64,000 nt of DNA from Limnohabitans sp. (GTDB taxonomy: Bacteria > Pseudomonadota > Gammaproteobacteria > Burkholderiales > Burkholderiaceae_C). Shown one piece after another: positions 18,320 to 27,400 of this stretch. A model generated the notes under the pieces. It did no database searches, had not been told where the DNA came from, and saw only the letters and a program-made list of their open reading frames with translations. The position numbers were made by a program, and so were the translations under genes. Every line of letters starts with the position of its first letter. Positions within the stretch are counted from its first letter, which is position 1. Where the stretch lies: contig NZ_JAOASQ010000022.1 in the NCBI RefSeq assembly GCF_030158565.1, positions 1-64,000 of the forward strand. The letters are read 5' to 3'.

Positions 18320-18826
18320 ATGAATTGGATAGAACGGGCCGTGTCGGTCGTGTGCCAGGTGTTGCTGTGGATCAGCACGGTGGTGATTTTTGTCATCCTG
18401 GCTGCCAACACCATCTTGCGTTATGGCACGGGTGCCAGTTTGCAGTGGGCCAATGAAGTCCCCGAACTGCTGTTCCCCTGGATGGTCATGGCGGGTGTGG
18501 TGCTGGCAGCCCAACATGGCGCGCACATCACCACGAGTTTTTTGATGGACAAGTTGTCCGGCTCTGCGCGCCGCATCTGGGGTGTGCTGGGCTGGTCGGT
18601 GGTCAGCGGTCTGTATGCCACGCTGGCGCTGGCCACCTGGCGCATGTTGGAGATCGTGCACGACGAAAAGTCGCCGATTCTGCAAATCCCGGGTTCGGTC
18701 ACGTATGCCTGTGTCATGACGGGTATGGCTTTGTTGGCCGTTCTGGCCATGGTGTCTGCCTGGCGTGCCTGGAAATCCGACCCCAATACCCCGCTCTCGA
18801 CAGAGCCTGCACCGGTGCACTGGTGA
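18320..18826 (+). CDS. dctQ: TRAP transporter small permease (DctQ family)
   Basis: This 168-residue membrane protein has four hydrophobic segments and the DctQ-type motif ANTILRYGTGASLQWANEV near residues 29-47. It is the small membrane subunit that pairs with DctM in sodium-driven TRAP uptake. It lies between the receptor and large permease genes, and the permease gene starts 14 bases after its stop. Confidence 0.92.
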   Translation: MNWIERAVSVVCQVLLWISTVVIFVILAANTILRYGTGASLQWANEVPELLFPWMVMAGVVLAAQHGAHITTSFLMDKLSGSARRIWGVLGWSVVSGLYATLALATWRMLEIVHDEKSPILQIPGSVTYACVMTGMALLAVLAMVSAWRAWKSDPNTPLSTEPAPVHW

Positions 18827-18840
18827 GAAGGAGCTGAGTC

Positions 18841-20100
18841 ATGACCGCATTGATCTTGCTTGTTTTTTTGGGCGCAGCTGTGATCGCCATCCCGATCGCG
18901 CACGCCTTGCTGGTGGCAGCTATGGCCGCTGCCGCAACCTCTGACCGCGTGCCGCTGGATTTGCTGGTGCAGCAAATGGTGGCGCAGGTGCAAAGTTTTC
19001 CGCTGATTGCCATTCCGTTCTTCATGCTCACGGGTTCGCTCATGATGGGCGGCAAATTGGGTGAGGCGCTGATTGGCGTTTTGTCCACCCTGATTGGCCG
19101 TTTCCATGGCGGCCCCGGTCAGGTGGGGGTGTTGTCGTCCACCATTTTCGGCGGCGTGTCGGGCTCGGCTGTGGCCGATGCGTCGGCCATTGGCTCCTTG
19201 CTGATTCCCTGGCAAAAGCGCCTGGGGTATCCGCCAGCCTTTTCTGCGGCGACGCTCGCAGCGGCCGCCACGATCGACATCCTGATTCCGCCGTCGATCC
19301 CGATGATCCTGTTTGCCTTGTCCAGCAACACCTCGGTGGCGGCGCTGTTTGTAGCGGGCATTTTGCCGGGGCTGCTGATGTGCGGCGGTTTCATGGCCGC
19401 TTGCTGGTGGGTGGGTAAACGCCGTAACTTTCCGCGTGAGATGCGCAAGCTCGATTGGGGCGTGTTTGGCCAGCAATTGCTGTATGCCGCCCCGGCGCTG
19501 GTCTTGCCCGTGTTGATCATTGTTTTCTTGCGCTTTGGCATTGCCACCCCCACCGAGGTGAGCGTGCTGTCTACCTTGTATGCCGGCCTGGTTTCTGTCC
19601 TCGTCTACCGGGATCTGGGCTGGAAGCGTCTGCACAAGGCCGTCATGGAGGCGGGCTTGTCCACAGGTGTGGTGTTGCTGGTGATCATGGCTTCGGCTGC
19701 GATCGGTTGGCTGCTCACCTTTGACCGCATGCCCGATGGCGTGGTGGGTTGGGCGCAAGCCAATCTGTCCAGTGGCTGGAGCGTCATCTTGCTGATGAAC
19801 CTGCTCATGCTGGTCTGCGGCATGTTCATTGACCTGCCTGCTGCGGTGTTGCTGTTGACCCCGGTGTTTGTGCCCCTGGCCAACTCGATTGGCATGGACC
19901 TCACGCAACTGGGGATCATGATGACCGTGAACCTGGCCATTGGCTTGTACACCCCGCCAGTGGGTACGACCTTGTTCATCACCAGCTCTTTGGCCAAGGT
20001 CAAAGTGGGCGAGACCGTGCGCGAACTTGGACCGTTTTACTTCGTGGCGTTTGGCGTGCTGCTGCTGGTGTCTTATGTGCCCGCCGCCATCTTCAAATGA
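18841..20100 (+). CDS. dctM: TRAP transporter large permease (DctM family)
   Basis: This 419-residue protein has about 12 hydrophobic segments and classical DctM motifs: GVSGSAVADASAIGSLLIP near residues 104-122 and IDILIPPSIPMI near 144-155. It is the ion-coupled translocation subunit. It completes a full receptor/Q/M set, unlike the orphan Bug receptors elsewhere in this window. The split transketolase follows after 40 bases on the same strand, so uptake and catabolism share an operon. Confidence 0.95.
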   Translation: MTALILLVFLGAAVIAIPIAHALLVAAMAAAATSDRVPLDLLVQQMVAQVQSFPLIAIPFFMLTGSLMMGGKLGEALIGVLSTLIGRFHGGPGQVGVLSSTIFGGVSGSAVADASAIGSLLIPWQKRLGYPPAFSAATLAAAATIDILIPPSIPMILFALSSNTSVAALFVAGILPGLLMCGGFMAACWWVGKRRNFPREMRKLDWGVFGQQLLYAAPALVLPVLIIVFLRFGIATPTEVSVLSTLYAGLVSVLVYRDLGWKRLHKAVMEAGLSTGVVLLVIMASAAIGWLLTFDRMPDGVVGWAQANLSSGWSVILLMNLLMLVCGMFIDLPAAVLLLTPVFVPLANSIGMDLTQLGIMMTVNLAIGLYTPPVGTTLFITSSLAKVKVGETVRELGPFYFVAFGVLLLVSYVPAAIFK

Positions 20101-20140
20101 CCCTGCCGCTTGACTCACGATATTTGACTGGAGATCTGAC

Positions 20141-20980
20141 ATGAATTCGCCACAGGACATCTTGTCCTCTCTCGAACAGTGCGCCTGGCGCATCCGCCGC
20201 TACGCCTTGCGCATGGGCGAAGTGCAAGGTCAGGGCTACGTGGGCCAGGCCCTGGGCTATGCCGACGTGCTGGCTGTGGCTTATGGCCACGCGATGAACT
20301 TTCGCGCAGACGATCCCGAATGGGCTGACCGCGACCGCTTTTTGCTCTCGCACGGCCACTATGCCATCGCCCATTACGCAGCCATGATCGAGGCCGGGAT
20401 CATCCCCGAGTCCGAACTCGAAACCTATGGCAGCGACGACAGTCGCCTGCCTATGTCGGGCATGGCGACCTACACGCCGGGCATGGAAATTTCTGGCGGC
20501 TCGCTGGGCCAGGGCCTGCCAATTGCCGTGGGCATTGCGCTGGGTTTGCGCCACCAAAAGAGCCCGGCCTTTGTTTATAACTCCATGTCCGATGGTGAGC
20601 TGGACGAGGGCTCGGTGTGGGAGGCGGCCATGTCGGCCGCGCACCACGGCCTGGGCAACCTGATCTGCATGGTCGACATCAACAACCAGCAGGCCGATGG
20701 CCCGTCCAGCAAGGTGCTGGGCTTTGAGCCATTGGCCGACAAGTGGGCCGCGTTTGGCTGGCATGTGCAACGGGTGGATGGCAATCACCTGCCTGCCGTG
20801 CTGCGTGCCTTTGACACGGCGCGTGCTTTGACCGATGCCAAGCCCCGCGTGATCCTTTGCGACACGCTGATGGGCAAGGGCGTGCCTTTCCTAGAGTCGC
20901 GCGAGAAGAACCACTTTATTCGTGTTGATCCACCCGAGTGGCAGCAGGCCCTTGAAATCCTGGACGCGAACCAACCCTGA
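20141..20980 (+). CDS. Transketolase, N-terminal (TPP-binding) subunit
   Basis: This 279-residue protein corresponds to the N-terminal third of transketolase. It has LSHGHYAIAHYA near residues 69-80, GGSLGQGLPIAVGIALG near 119-135, and the TPP motif in the form SDGELDEGSVWEA (standard GDG is SDG here). The C-terminal part is encoded by the next gene, starting ten bases downstream. Two-subunit transketolases usually serve specialised catabolic roles. In a TRAP-SDR operon it probably moves a C2 unit from an unusual ketose. The donor is unknown. Confidence 0.92.
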   Translation: MNSPQDILSSLEQCAWRIRRYALRMGEVQGQGYVGQALGYADVLAVAYGHAMNFRADDPEWADRDRFLLSHGHYAIAHYAAMIEAGIIPESELETYGSDDSRLPMSGMATYTPGMEISGGSLGQGLPIAVGIALGLRHQKSPAFVYNSMSDGELDEGSVWEAAMSAAHHGLGNLICMVDINNQQADGPSSKVLGFEPLADKWAAFGWHVQRVDGNHLPAVLRAFDTARALTDAKPRVILCDTLMGKGVPFLESREKNHFIRVDPPEWQQALEILDANQP

Positions 20981-20990
20981 GGCGAATGAG

Positions 20991-21995
20991 ATGAACGCAG
21001 TGACCGACAAGAAACCCCGGCTGACCACTTCGGCCATGATCGCCTCCATCGCCACCGAAGGCCAGCGCGTGCAGGCCGCCCCCTTTGGCAAGGCGCTGGT
21101 GGCTTACGCCGCCGAGCACCCCGAAGTGGTGGGCATGACGGCGGACCTGGCCAAGTACACCGACCTGCACCTGTTTGCGCAGGCCTACCCTGAGCGCTTT
21201 TTTCAGATGGGCATGGCCGAGCAGCTGCTCATGGGCGCGGCCGGGGGCATGGCCAAGACCGGCCTCGTGCCATTCGCCACGACCTACGCCGTGTTCGGCA
21301 CCCGCCGGGCTTATGACTTCATCCATCAGGTGATCGCCGAAGAAAACCTGAATGTGAAGATCTGCTGCGCCTTGCCGGGCCTGACCACTGGTTATGGCCC
21401 CAGCCATCAGGCCACCGAAGACTTGGCGATGATGCGCGCCATTCCGGGCCTGACGGTGGTGGACCCTTGTGATGCGCTGGACATCGAGCAAGCTGTGCCT
21501 CAGATCGCTGCCCACAAGGGCCCGGTGTACATGCGCCTGCTGCGTGGCAATGTGCCGCTGGTGCTGGACGAATACAGCTACACGTTTGAATTGGGCAAGG
21601 CCAAGATGCTGCGCGAAGGCGCTGATGTGTTGGTGATCTCCAGTGGGTTCATGACCATGCGCACACTGGAAGTGGCCAAGCAACTGGAGGCCGACAAGGT
21701 CCATGTGGCCGTGCTGCACTGCCCGACCATCAAGCCGCTGGACGACGCCACCATCCTGGCCGAGGTTCGCAAGCCGGGCCGCCTGGTGGTGGTGGCCGAA
21801 AACCATTCCATCGTAGGGGGCTTGGGCGAAGCAGTGGCCAGTTTGTTGATGCGCGAAGGGGTGATCCCTGCCAAGTTCCGTATGCTGGCTTTGCCAGATG
21901 CTTTCCTGGACGCGGGCGCTTTGCCCACTCTGCACGACCGCTATGGCATTTCGGCTGAAAAAATGAACAGCCGCATCAAGGCCTGGCTGGCCTGA
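20991..21995 (+). CDS. Transketolase, C-terminal subunit
   Basis: This 334-residue protein carries the pyrimidine-binding and C-terminal domains of transketolase. FFQMGMAEQLLMGAAGGMA near residues 65-83 contains the glutamate that activates TPP, followed by an FATTYAVFGTRRAYD segment. The start ATG at 20991 is ten bases after the N-subunit stop; a longer in-frame version would overlap that gene and adds no homology. It must associate with the 20141 product to form an active enzyme. Its stop lies 20 bases past the stop of the converging LysR gene, so the two genes overlap at their 3' ends. Confidence 0.93.
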   Translation: MNAVTDKKPRLTTSAMIASIATEGQRVQAAPFGKALVAYAAEHPEVVGMTADLAKYTDLHLFAQAYPERFFQMGMAEQLLMGAAGGMAKTGLVPFATTYAVFGTRRAYDFIHQVIAEENLNVKICCALPGLTTGYGPSHQATEDLAMMRAIPGLTVVDPCDALDIEQAVPQIAAHKGPVYMRLLRGNVPLVLDEYSYTFELGKAKMLREGADVLVISSGFMTMRTLEVAKQLEADKVHVAVLHCPTIKPLDDATILAEVRKPGRLVVVAENHSIVGGLGEAVASLLMREGVIPAKFRMLALPDAFLDAGALPTLHDRYGISAEKMNSRIKAWLA

Positions 21996-22887
21996 ACGCC
22001 TCAGCCACAAAGTCAACAAAGGCCCGCACCCGCGCGGCCGATTTGTGCTGGGCCGGATAGACCGCGTAGATGTCGGCATCGGGCGTGTGGCACTGCGGCA
22101 GCAGTTGCACCAGCTGGCCTTGCGCGAGGTGCTCGCGAATGTCCCACTCGGCGCGCATCAGGATGCCGTGGCCGTCCAGCGCCCATTGCACGGCGATGCT
22201 GCCGTCGTTGGTGGTCAGGTTGCCACGGGTTTTGATGGTCTCGGTTTTGCCAGTGCGCCCGCGCGTGAGCTTGATCACGCCATAGGCCTCGTCGCCTTGG
22301 CGGATGCTGATGAAGTTGTGTCGCGCCAGATCGGCCGGACTTTTGGGTTCGCCGTGGCGTGCGATGTAGGCGGGTGATGCGCACAGCAGGCGCTGGTTGC
22401 TGGCGATCTTGCGGGCAATGACCCGCGCATCGGGTGGCGGGCCAAAGCGGATGCACACATCGAAGGCGTCGTCACTGAGCGAAGGCGGGTCGACCGACAG
22501 CTGCAACTGCACATCGACCTGCGGGTACTGCTGCACAAAGCGGCTGATCAGCGGCCCCATGTGGCTGCGGCCAAAGCCCAGTGTGGCATTGACGCGCAGC
22601 AGGCCGCTGGGCGTGGAGCGGCTGGCGCCGAGTTGCTGCTCCAAGTCGGCCATTTCGGCCAGGATGCTGCGGGCGTGGCGCAGCATGGTTTCGCCTTCCA
22701 CCGTCAGGCTCATGCGGCGGGTGGTGCGGTTGACCAGCGGCACGCCCAGGCGCGACTCCATCTGCGACAGGCGCTTGCTGACGGCTGCGGTGGTGATGCG
22801 CATCTCGCGTGCGGCGGCGCTCAGGCTCCCAGCCATGGCCAAGGCAGAAAAGAAGCCCAGATCGGCGGCTTGCAGGCGTGGTTCCAT
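21976..22887 (-). CDS. LysR-type regulator of D-malate/tartrate dehydrogenase
   Basis: This 303-residue LysR protein starts MEPRLQAADLGFFSAL, with its helix-turn-helix at about residues 19-38 (LSAAAREMRITTAAVSKRL). The effector domain is of the DmlR/PcaQ-like type. I set the start at the ATG at 22887; the in-frame extension to 23148 would run through the start of the divergent dehydrogenase gene and is not homologous. An excellent T-N11-A palindrome covers this start codon (see 22883-22911). It likely controls the divergent 22990 gene, as DmlR controls dmlA in E. coli. Confidence 0.92.
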   Translation of the reverse strand: MEPRLQAADLGFFSALAMAGSLSAAAREMRITTAAVSKRLSQMESRLGVPLVNRTTRRMSLTVEGETMLRHARSILAEMADLEQQLGASRSTPSGLLRVNATLGFGRSHMGPLISRFVQQYPQVDVQLQLSVDPPSLSDDAFDVCIRFGPPPDARVIARKIASNQRLLCASPAYIARHGEPKSPADLARHNFISIRQGDEAYGVIKLTRGRTGKTETIKTRGNLTTNDGSIAVQWALDGHGILMRAEWDIREHLAQGQLVQLLPQCHTPDADIYAVYPAQHKSAARVRAFVDFVAEAFRPARP

Positions 22888-22911
22888 TGTTGATCTCAAG
22901 TTAACAATGGA
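22883..22911. promoter_or_regulatory. LysR-type T-N11-A operator overlapping the regulator start codon
   Basis: TCCATTGTT (22883-22891) and AACAATGGA (22903-22911) form a perfect 9-bp inverted repeat separated by 11 bases, which matches the LysR recognition rule T-N11-A. The left arm contains the regulator's own start codon (22885-22887 on the minus strand). Binding would directly block expression of the regulator while leaving the dehydrogenase promoter on the other side free for activation. Confidence 0.7.
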
Positions 22912-22989
22912 TTGAATTTTAGGGTGTTTGTTGAGGGTGGTCGGCGACACAATCTGACCATCGTCATTCACATCCCAAGCAGCTTCACC

Positions 22990-24054
22990 ATGAAAACCTA
23001 CCGCATCGCCACCATCCCCGGAGACGGCATTGGCAAAGAAGTCATCCCCGCAGGCCAGCAGGTCATGGAGGTGCTGGCCAAGGCCTGTGGCACTTTTGCT
23101 TTTGAATTTGAAAACTTTGGCTGGGGCGGTGACTACTACCGCGAGCACGGCGTGATGATGCCGGCCGATGGCCTGGACGCGCTGCGCAACAAAGACGCCA
23201 TCCTGTTCGGCTCAGCCGGTGACCCGCACATCCCCGACCACATCACGCTGTGGGGCCTGCGCCTGAAGATTTGCCAGGGCTTTGACCAGTACGCCAACGT
23301 GCGCCCCACGCGCATCCTGCCGGGCATCGACGCGCCGCTCAAGCGTTGCACCCCCAAAGACCTGGACTGGGTCATCGTGCGCGAGAACTCCGAAGGCGAA
23401 TACTCCGGCGTGGGTGGCCGTGTGCACCAAGGTCACCCGATCGAAGCGGCCACCGACGTGTCCATCATGACCCGTGCGGGCGTCGAGCGCATCTTGCGCT
23501 ACGCCTTCAAGCTGGCGCAGTCGCGCCCCCGCAAGTTGCTCACGGTGGTGACCAAGAGCAATGCGCAGCGCCACGCCATGGTCATGTGGGACGAGATCGC
23601 GCTGCAAATTTCCAAAGAGTTCCCCGATGTGAAGTGGGACAAAGAGCTGGTCGACGCGGCCACTGCCCGCATGGTCAACCGTCCGGCAACGCTGGACACC
23701 ATCGTCGCCACCAATTTGCATGCCGACATCCTGAGCGATTTGGCCGCAGCGCTGGCGGGCAGCCTGGGCATTGCCCCCACGGGCAACATCGACCCTGAGC
23801 GCCGCTACCCCAGCATGTTCGAGCCCATCCATGGCTCGGCCTTTGACATCATGGGCAAGGGCCTCGCCAACCCGGTGGGCACCTTCTGGTCGGTGGTCAT
23901 GCTGCTGGAGCACCTGGGCGAGCACGATGCGGCCAAGCGTTTGATGCAAGCCGTCGAGGCCGTGACGGCCAACCCGGCCCTGCATACCGGTGACCTGGGC
24001 GGGAAAGCCCTGACAGTGGATGTCACCCAAGCGGTATGCAAGGCCTTGGCTTGA
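22990..24054 (+). CDS. dmlA: D-malate / tartrate dehydrogenase (decarboxylating)
   Basis: This 354-residue NAD-dependent beta-decarboxylating dehydrogenase belongs to the isocitrate/isopropylmalate family. It starts with the typical IATIPGDGIGKEV motif and has the RENSEGEYSG segment near residues 130-139, the NLHADILSDLAA metal-aspartate motif, and EPIHGSAFDI near the cofactor site. The family converts D-malate to pyruvate and CO2, or tartrate to oxaloglycolate and on to glycerate. It is divergent from a LysR gene and followed by a Bug receptor. A tartrate role would feed hydroxypyruvate or glycerate into the gcl/hyi/glycerate kinase genes at 30.9-35.9 kb. D-malate versus tartrate cannot be decided by eye. 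Confidence 0.9.
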   Translation: MKTYRIATIPGDGIGKEVIPAGQQVMEVLAKACGTFAFEFENFGWGGDYYREHGVMMPADGLDALRNKDAILFGSAGDPHIPDHITLWGLRLKICQGFDQYANVRPTRILPGIDAPLKRCTPKDLDWVIVRENSEGEYSGVGGRVHQGHPIEAATDVSIMTRAGVERILRYAFKLAQSRPRKLLTVVTKSNAQRHAMVMWDEIALQISKEFPDVKWDKELVDAATARMVNRPATLDTIVATNLHADILSDLAAALAGSLGIAPTGNIDPERRYPSMFEPIHGSAFDIMGKGLANPVGTFWSVVMLLEHLGEHDAAKRLMQAVEAVTANPALHTGDLGGKALTVDVTQAVCKALA

Positions 24055-24129
24055 GGCCATGATGTGCGTTGGATGCAGTTTGTCCATTTTCCAATTCCAT
24101 GATTTATTGACCCCCACGCTGTGAAAGGC

Positions 24130-25125
24130 ATGAACATGCGCTCCAAGTTTCTTCCCGTTGCCACGGCCTGCGCTCTGCTGGCGTCTGTGAATGCTTTTGC
24201 ACAGGACTATCCTGTGGCCAATAAAACCATCACCTTCGTGCTGCCCTACGCGGCGGGTGGCCCGACCGACAAGGCGGCGCGGGATTTGGCACAGGCCATG
24301 AGCAAGGCCATGGGTGGGCACAGCATCGTGATCGACAACTCGGCGGGCGCATCCGGCTCCATCGGTGCCAACAAGGTCGCCAAGGCTCCCGCAGACGGTT
24401 ACACGCTCTTGTTCACGCACATCGCGCAGGCCACGCTGCCCAGCTTTTTCCGCAATCTGCCCTACAACGTGGAAAAAGATTTTGAGTACATCGGCCTGGT
24501 CAGCGAGAACCCGATGAACCTGATCGGCCGGCCCAGCTTGCCGGCCAACAGCATGCCCGAGTTGGTCACCTGGATTCAGGCCAACAGGGGCAAGATCAAC
24601 ATCGCCAATGCCGGACCTGGTTCGGCTTCGCACTTGTGCGGCATGTTGTTCCAGTCCACGCTCAAGGTGGACATGACTTCGGTGCCCTACAAAGGCACGG
24701 CCCCGGCCATGACCGACTTGATCGGCGGTCAGGTGGACCTGATGTGCGACCAGACCACCACCACCATTCCGCAGATCGAAGGCAAGAAGGTCAAGTCATT
24801 TGCGGTGACCACGCCTGCGCGTTTGAGCTCTCCCGTCCTCAAGGACATGCCCACCATGCAGGAAGCCGGGCTCAAGGATTTCAGTGTGACGATCTGGCAA
24901 GGTCTGTACGCGCCCAAAGGCACGCCAGCGGCGGTTTTGAAGAAGCTCAATGACGCACTGAAAGTGGCCGTCAAAGATCCTGAATTCATCCGCAAGCAAG
25001 ATGCTGGCGGTGCTTCCGTCATCAACGACGCACGCAACGACCCGGCTGGGCACAAGGCCTTTGTGATGTCCGAAGTGGCCAAGTGGGCGCCGGTCATCAA
25101 GGCAGGGGGCGTTTACGCCGATTGA
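24130..25125 (+). CDS. Bug-family TTT periplasmic receptor
   Basis: This 331-residue TctC-like receptor has a signal peptide cleaved after NAFAQ (about residue 23). The mature start TITFVLPYAAGGPTDKAARD matches the Bug ligand loop. The start is taken as the ATG at 24130; GTG at 24121 and ATG at 24136 are alternatives. It follows the D-malate/tartrate dehydrogenase by 75 bases, so a dicarboxylate ligand is plausible. No TctA/TctB permease is present in the window. Confidence 0.9.
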   Translation: MNMRSKFLPVATACALLASVNAFAQDYPVANKTITFVLPYAAGGPTDKAARDLAQAMSKAMGGHSIVIDNSAGASGSIGANKVAKAPADGYTLLFTHIAQATLPSFFRNLPYNVEKDFEYIGLVSENPMNLIGRPSLPANSMPELVTWIQANRGKINIANAGPGSASHLCGMLFQSTLKVDMTSVPYKGTAPAMTDLIGGQVDLMCDQTTTTIPQIEGKKVKSFAVTTPARLSSPVLKDMPTMQEAGLKDFSVTIWQGLYAPKGTPAAVLKKLNDALKVAVKDPEFIRKQDAGGASVINDARNDPAGHKAFVMSEVAKWAPVIKAGGVYAD

Positions 25126-25195
25126 GTGCACTGGATCAAATCGACTTGAGGATTGCGCACAATACGCCAGAGTAAAACCTCTTGGAGATGTGCGG

Positions 25196-26098
25196 ATGTC
25201 CATGCCTGGATACAACCTGGCGAAATTTGATTTTGTGTCGATCCGGTTGGCGGTGCTGTGTGCCCAGACCGGCAGCCTGACCACGGCGGCTCGCCAGTGC
25301 AACTTGGTGTTGCCCGCTGCCAGTCGGCGTTTGAAAGAGCTGGAATCGGCCACGGGCTGCCTGTTGTTTGAGCGGCATTCGCGGGGGCTGAGCATCACGC
25401 CTGCAGGCCGGATTTTCATGCGCAGGGGCTTGGCCCTTTTGCAGGAGATGGATGGCTTGGTGAGTGAGTTGGGCGATTTGCACCAAGGCATCGCCAGGCA
25501 CCTTCGCTTGTTTGCGGGCACGGCCGCCATCAACCAGTTTCTGCCACCCCTGATGGCCGAATACACCCAATTGCATCCGGAAGTGCAGATCGATCTGGAA
25601 GAGCAGGTCTCTGAACACGTGGTGCAGGCTCTGCGAGAGGGGCGTGCCGATGTGGGTGTGTTTGTGCAGGGGCCTGACACCGATGGTTTGGATGCGAAAG
25701 ATTTTCGGCGGGATGAGTTGGTGCTCATCTTGCCCAAGCGCCACGCTTTGGTGGGCAAGTCGGCTCTGGCTTTTGCCGATGCGCTGGACGAGTCTTGGGT
25801 CAGCCTCAACCCTGGCGCGGCCTTGTTGCAGCAACAACAAAGCGCGGCCATGGCCGCAGGCCGCACCTTGAAGCTGCGCATGCAGGTGCGCAGCTTTGAT
25901 GCTGTGGGGCACATGGTGGCCTCGGGTCTGGGCATTGCACTGTTGCCCAAAGTGGCGGCCATGCCCATTGTGCGGGCCATGCAGCTGAGCTGGCGTCCGC
26001 TCAAGGACGACTGGGCGCGACGTCAACTGAAGGTGGGCATCCGCAAGGAGGCCGATGCGGGGGTCACAGATTTCAGGGATTTCCTGCATTCGTCTTAG
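25196..26098 (+). CDS. LysR-type transcriptional regulator
   Basis: This 300-residue LysR protein has its helix-turn-helix near residues 24-44 (LTTAARQCNLVLPAASRRL) and a full effector-binding domain. GGAG at 25184-25187 supports the ATG at 25196; GTG at 25190 and ATG at 25202 are possible. Unusually for this window it is not divergent from a target: it reads in the same direction as the CoA-transferase operon, 69 bases upstream of it, and follows the Bug gene. It may regulate either. Confidence 0.9.
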   Translation: MSMPGYNLAKFDFVSIRLAVLCAQTGSLTTAARQCNLVLPAASRRLKELESATGCLLFERHSRGLSITPAGRIFMRRGLALLQEMDGLVSELGDLHQGIARHLRLFAGTAAINQFLPPLMAEYTQLHPEVQIDLEEQVSEHVVQALREGRADVGVFVQGPDTDGLDAKDFRRDELVLILPKRHALVGKSALAFADALDESWVSLNPGAALLQQQQSAAMAAGRTLKLRMQVRSFDAVGHMVASGLGIALLPKVAAMPIVRAMQLSWRPLKDDWARRQLKVGIRKEADAGVTDFRDFLHSS

Positions 26099-26167
26099 CA
26101 AAATGCGAAGGCAGCCTGATGGACTGACAAATAGACGCAGCCCAGCATCCGCAAGACACTGCGGGGC

Positions 26168-27400
26168 ATGAACTCTCAAAGCGCTTCATCCCCCACCCCT
26201 GATCTGTCTGCACTTTCGGGCCTGAAGGTGCTGGAGTTGGGCCAATTGATTGCGGGGCCATTTGCTGCCAAGACCCTGGCCGACTTTGGTGCCGAAGTCA
26301 TCAAGATCGAACCGCCAAACAGCGGTGACCCGCTGCGCAAATGGCGCATGCTCAAGGACGGGACATCCGTGTGGTGGCAGGTGCAGTCGCGCAACAAGCG
26401 CTCGCTGGCGCTGGATTTGCGCACGCCCGAGGGCCAGGACCTGGTTCGCAAACTGGCCTCTGAGGCCGATGTGCTGATCGAAAACTTCCGCCCTGGCGCG
26501 CTGGAAGGCTGGGGCCTGTCGCCAGAAGTCTTGATGGCCAGCAACCCGCGCTTGATCGTGCTGCGCATCAGTGGCTATGGTCAGACCGGCCCTTACCGCA
26601 ACCGTCCGGGCTTTGGTGTGATTGGCGAGGCCATGGGTGGCTTGCGTCACCTGACGGCAGAACCGGGTCGGGTGCCTGTGCGTGTGGGCGTGAGCATTGG
26701 GGATACCTTGTCAGCTTTGCATGGGGTCATTGGCATTTTGCTGGCCTTGCAGCACCGGCACGCGACGGGCCAAGGTCAGGTGATTGATGTGGCTTTGTAC
26801 GAGGCGGTGTTCAACTGCATGGAGAGTTTGTTGCCCGAGTACAGCGCGTTCGGTGCAGTGCGTGAGCCTGCAGGCAGCGCCTTGCCGGGCATCGCACCCA
26901 CCAATGCCTACCTCTGTCAGGACGGGGCCTATGCCTTGGTGGCGGGCAACGGCGACAGCATTTTCAAACGCCTGATGGCTTTGATCGAACGCCCGGACTT
27001 GGCCAACGATCCAGGGTTGGCCGACAACACAGGCCGTGTCGCACGCGTGGACGAACTCGACGCTGCCATCGGTGCCTGGACTGCGAAGCACCCGGTGGCT
27101 GAGGTGTTGGAGGCGCTGGACAAAGCCGCCGTGCCTGCGGGGCGCATTTACACCGTGGCCGACATCGCCGCCGACCCGCACTACCGGGCGCGTGGGATGT
27201 TGCAAACGCTTGCGATGGACGACGGCAGCGCCCTGACGGTGCCTGGCATCGTTCCGAAGTTGTCGGCAACACCGGGTCAGCATCGGCGCAATGCCCCACA
27301 GCTGGGGCAGGACACAGATCAAATTTTGGCGGAAATGGGTTTGAACGCCGAACAGATCCAGTCGCTGAAAACGCGTGGCATTGTGGAGAGCACGGCATGA
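26168..27400 (+). CDS. CaiB/BaiF family (class III) CoA-transferase
   Basis: This 410-residue CoA-transferase of the formyl-CoA transferase fold has the N-terminal GQLIAGPFAAKTLADFGAEV signature near residues 25-44, the ENFRPG motif near 105-110 and the catalytic aspartate D179 in GVSIGD. It moves CoA from a donor such as succinyl-CoA to a carboxylic acid. The next gene, an HMG-CoA-lyase-like enzyme, overlaps it by four bases. The likely sequence is activation of a hydroxy-dicarboxylate to its CoA ester followed by lyase cleavage. 3-Hydroxy-3-methylglutarate is the simplest candidate. Confidence 0.93.
   Translation: MNSQSASSPTPDLSALSGLKVLELGQLIAGPFAAKTLADFGAEVIKIEPPNSGDPLRKWRMLKDGTSVWWQVQSRNKRSLALDLRTPEGQDLVRKLASEADVLIENFRPGALEGWGLSPEVLMASNPRLIVLRISGYGQTGPYRNRPGFGVIGEAMGGLRHLTAEPGRVPVRVGVSIGDTLSALHGVIGILLALQHRHATGQGQVIDVALYEAVFNCMESLLPEYSAFGAVREPAGSALPGIAPTNAYLCQDGAYALVAGNGDSIFKRLMALIERPDLANDPGLADNTGRVARVDELDAAIGAWTAKHPVAEVLEALDKAAVPAGRIYTVADIAADPHYRARGMLQTLAMDDGSALTVPGIVPKLSATPGQHRRNAPQLGQDTDQILAEMGLNAEQIQSLKTRGIVESTA

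Noticed and set aside
18421-20193. 590-codon open frame on the minus strand
   Set aside because: It lies opposite the DctQ/DctM genes, which have clear homology; the translation is rich in His/Gln/Arg, typical of antisense frames in GC-rich coding DNA.
23212-24633. 473-codon open frame on the minus strand
   Set aside because: Antisense to the D-malate/tartrate dehydrogenase and Bug genes; no recognisable family.
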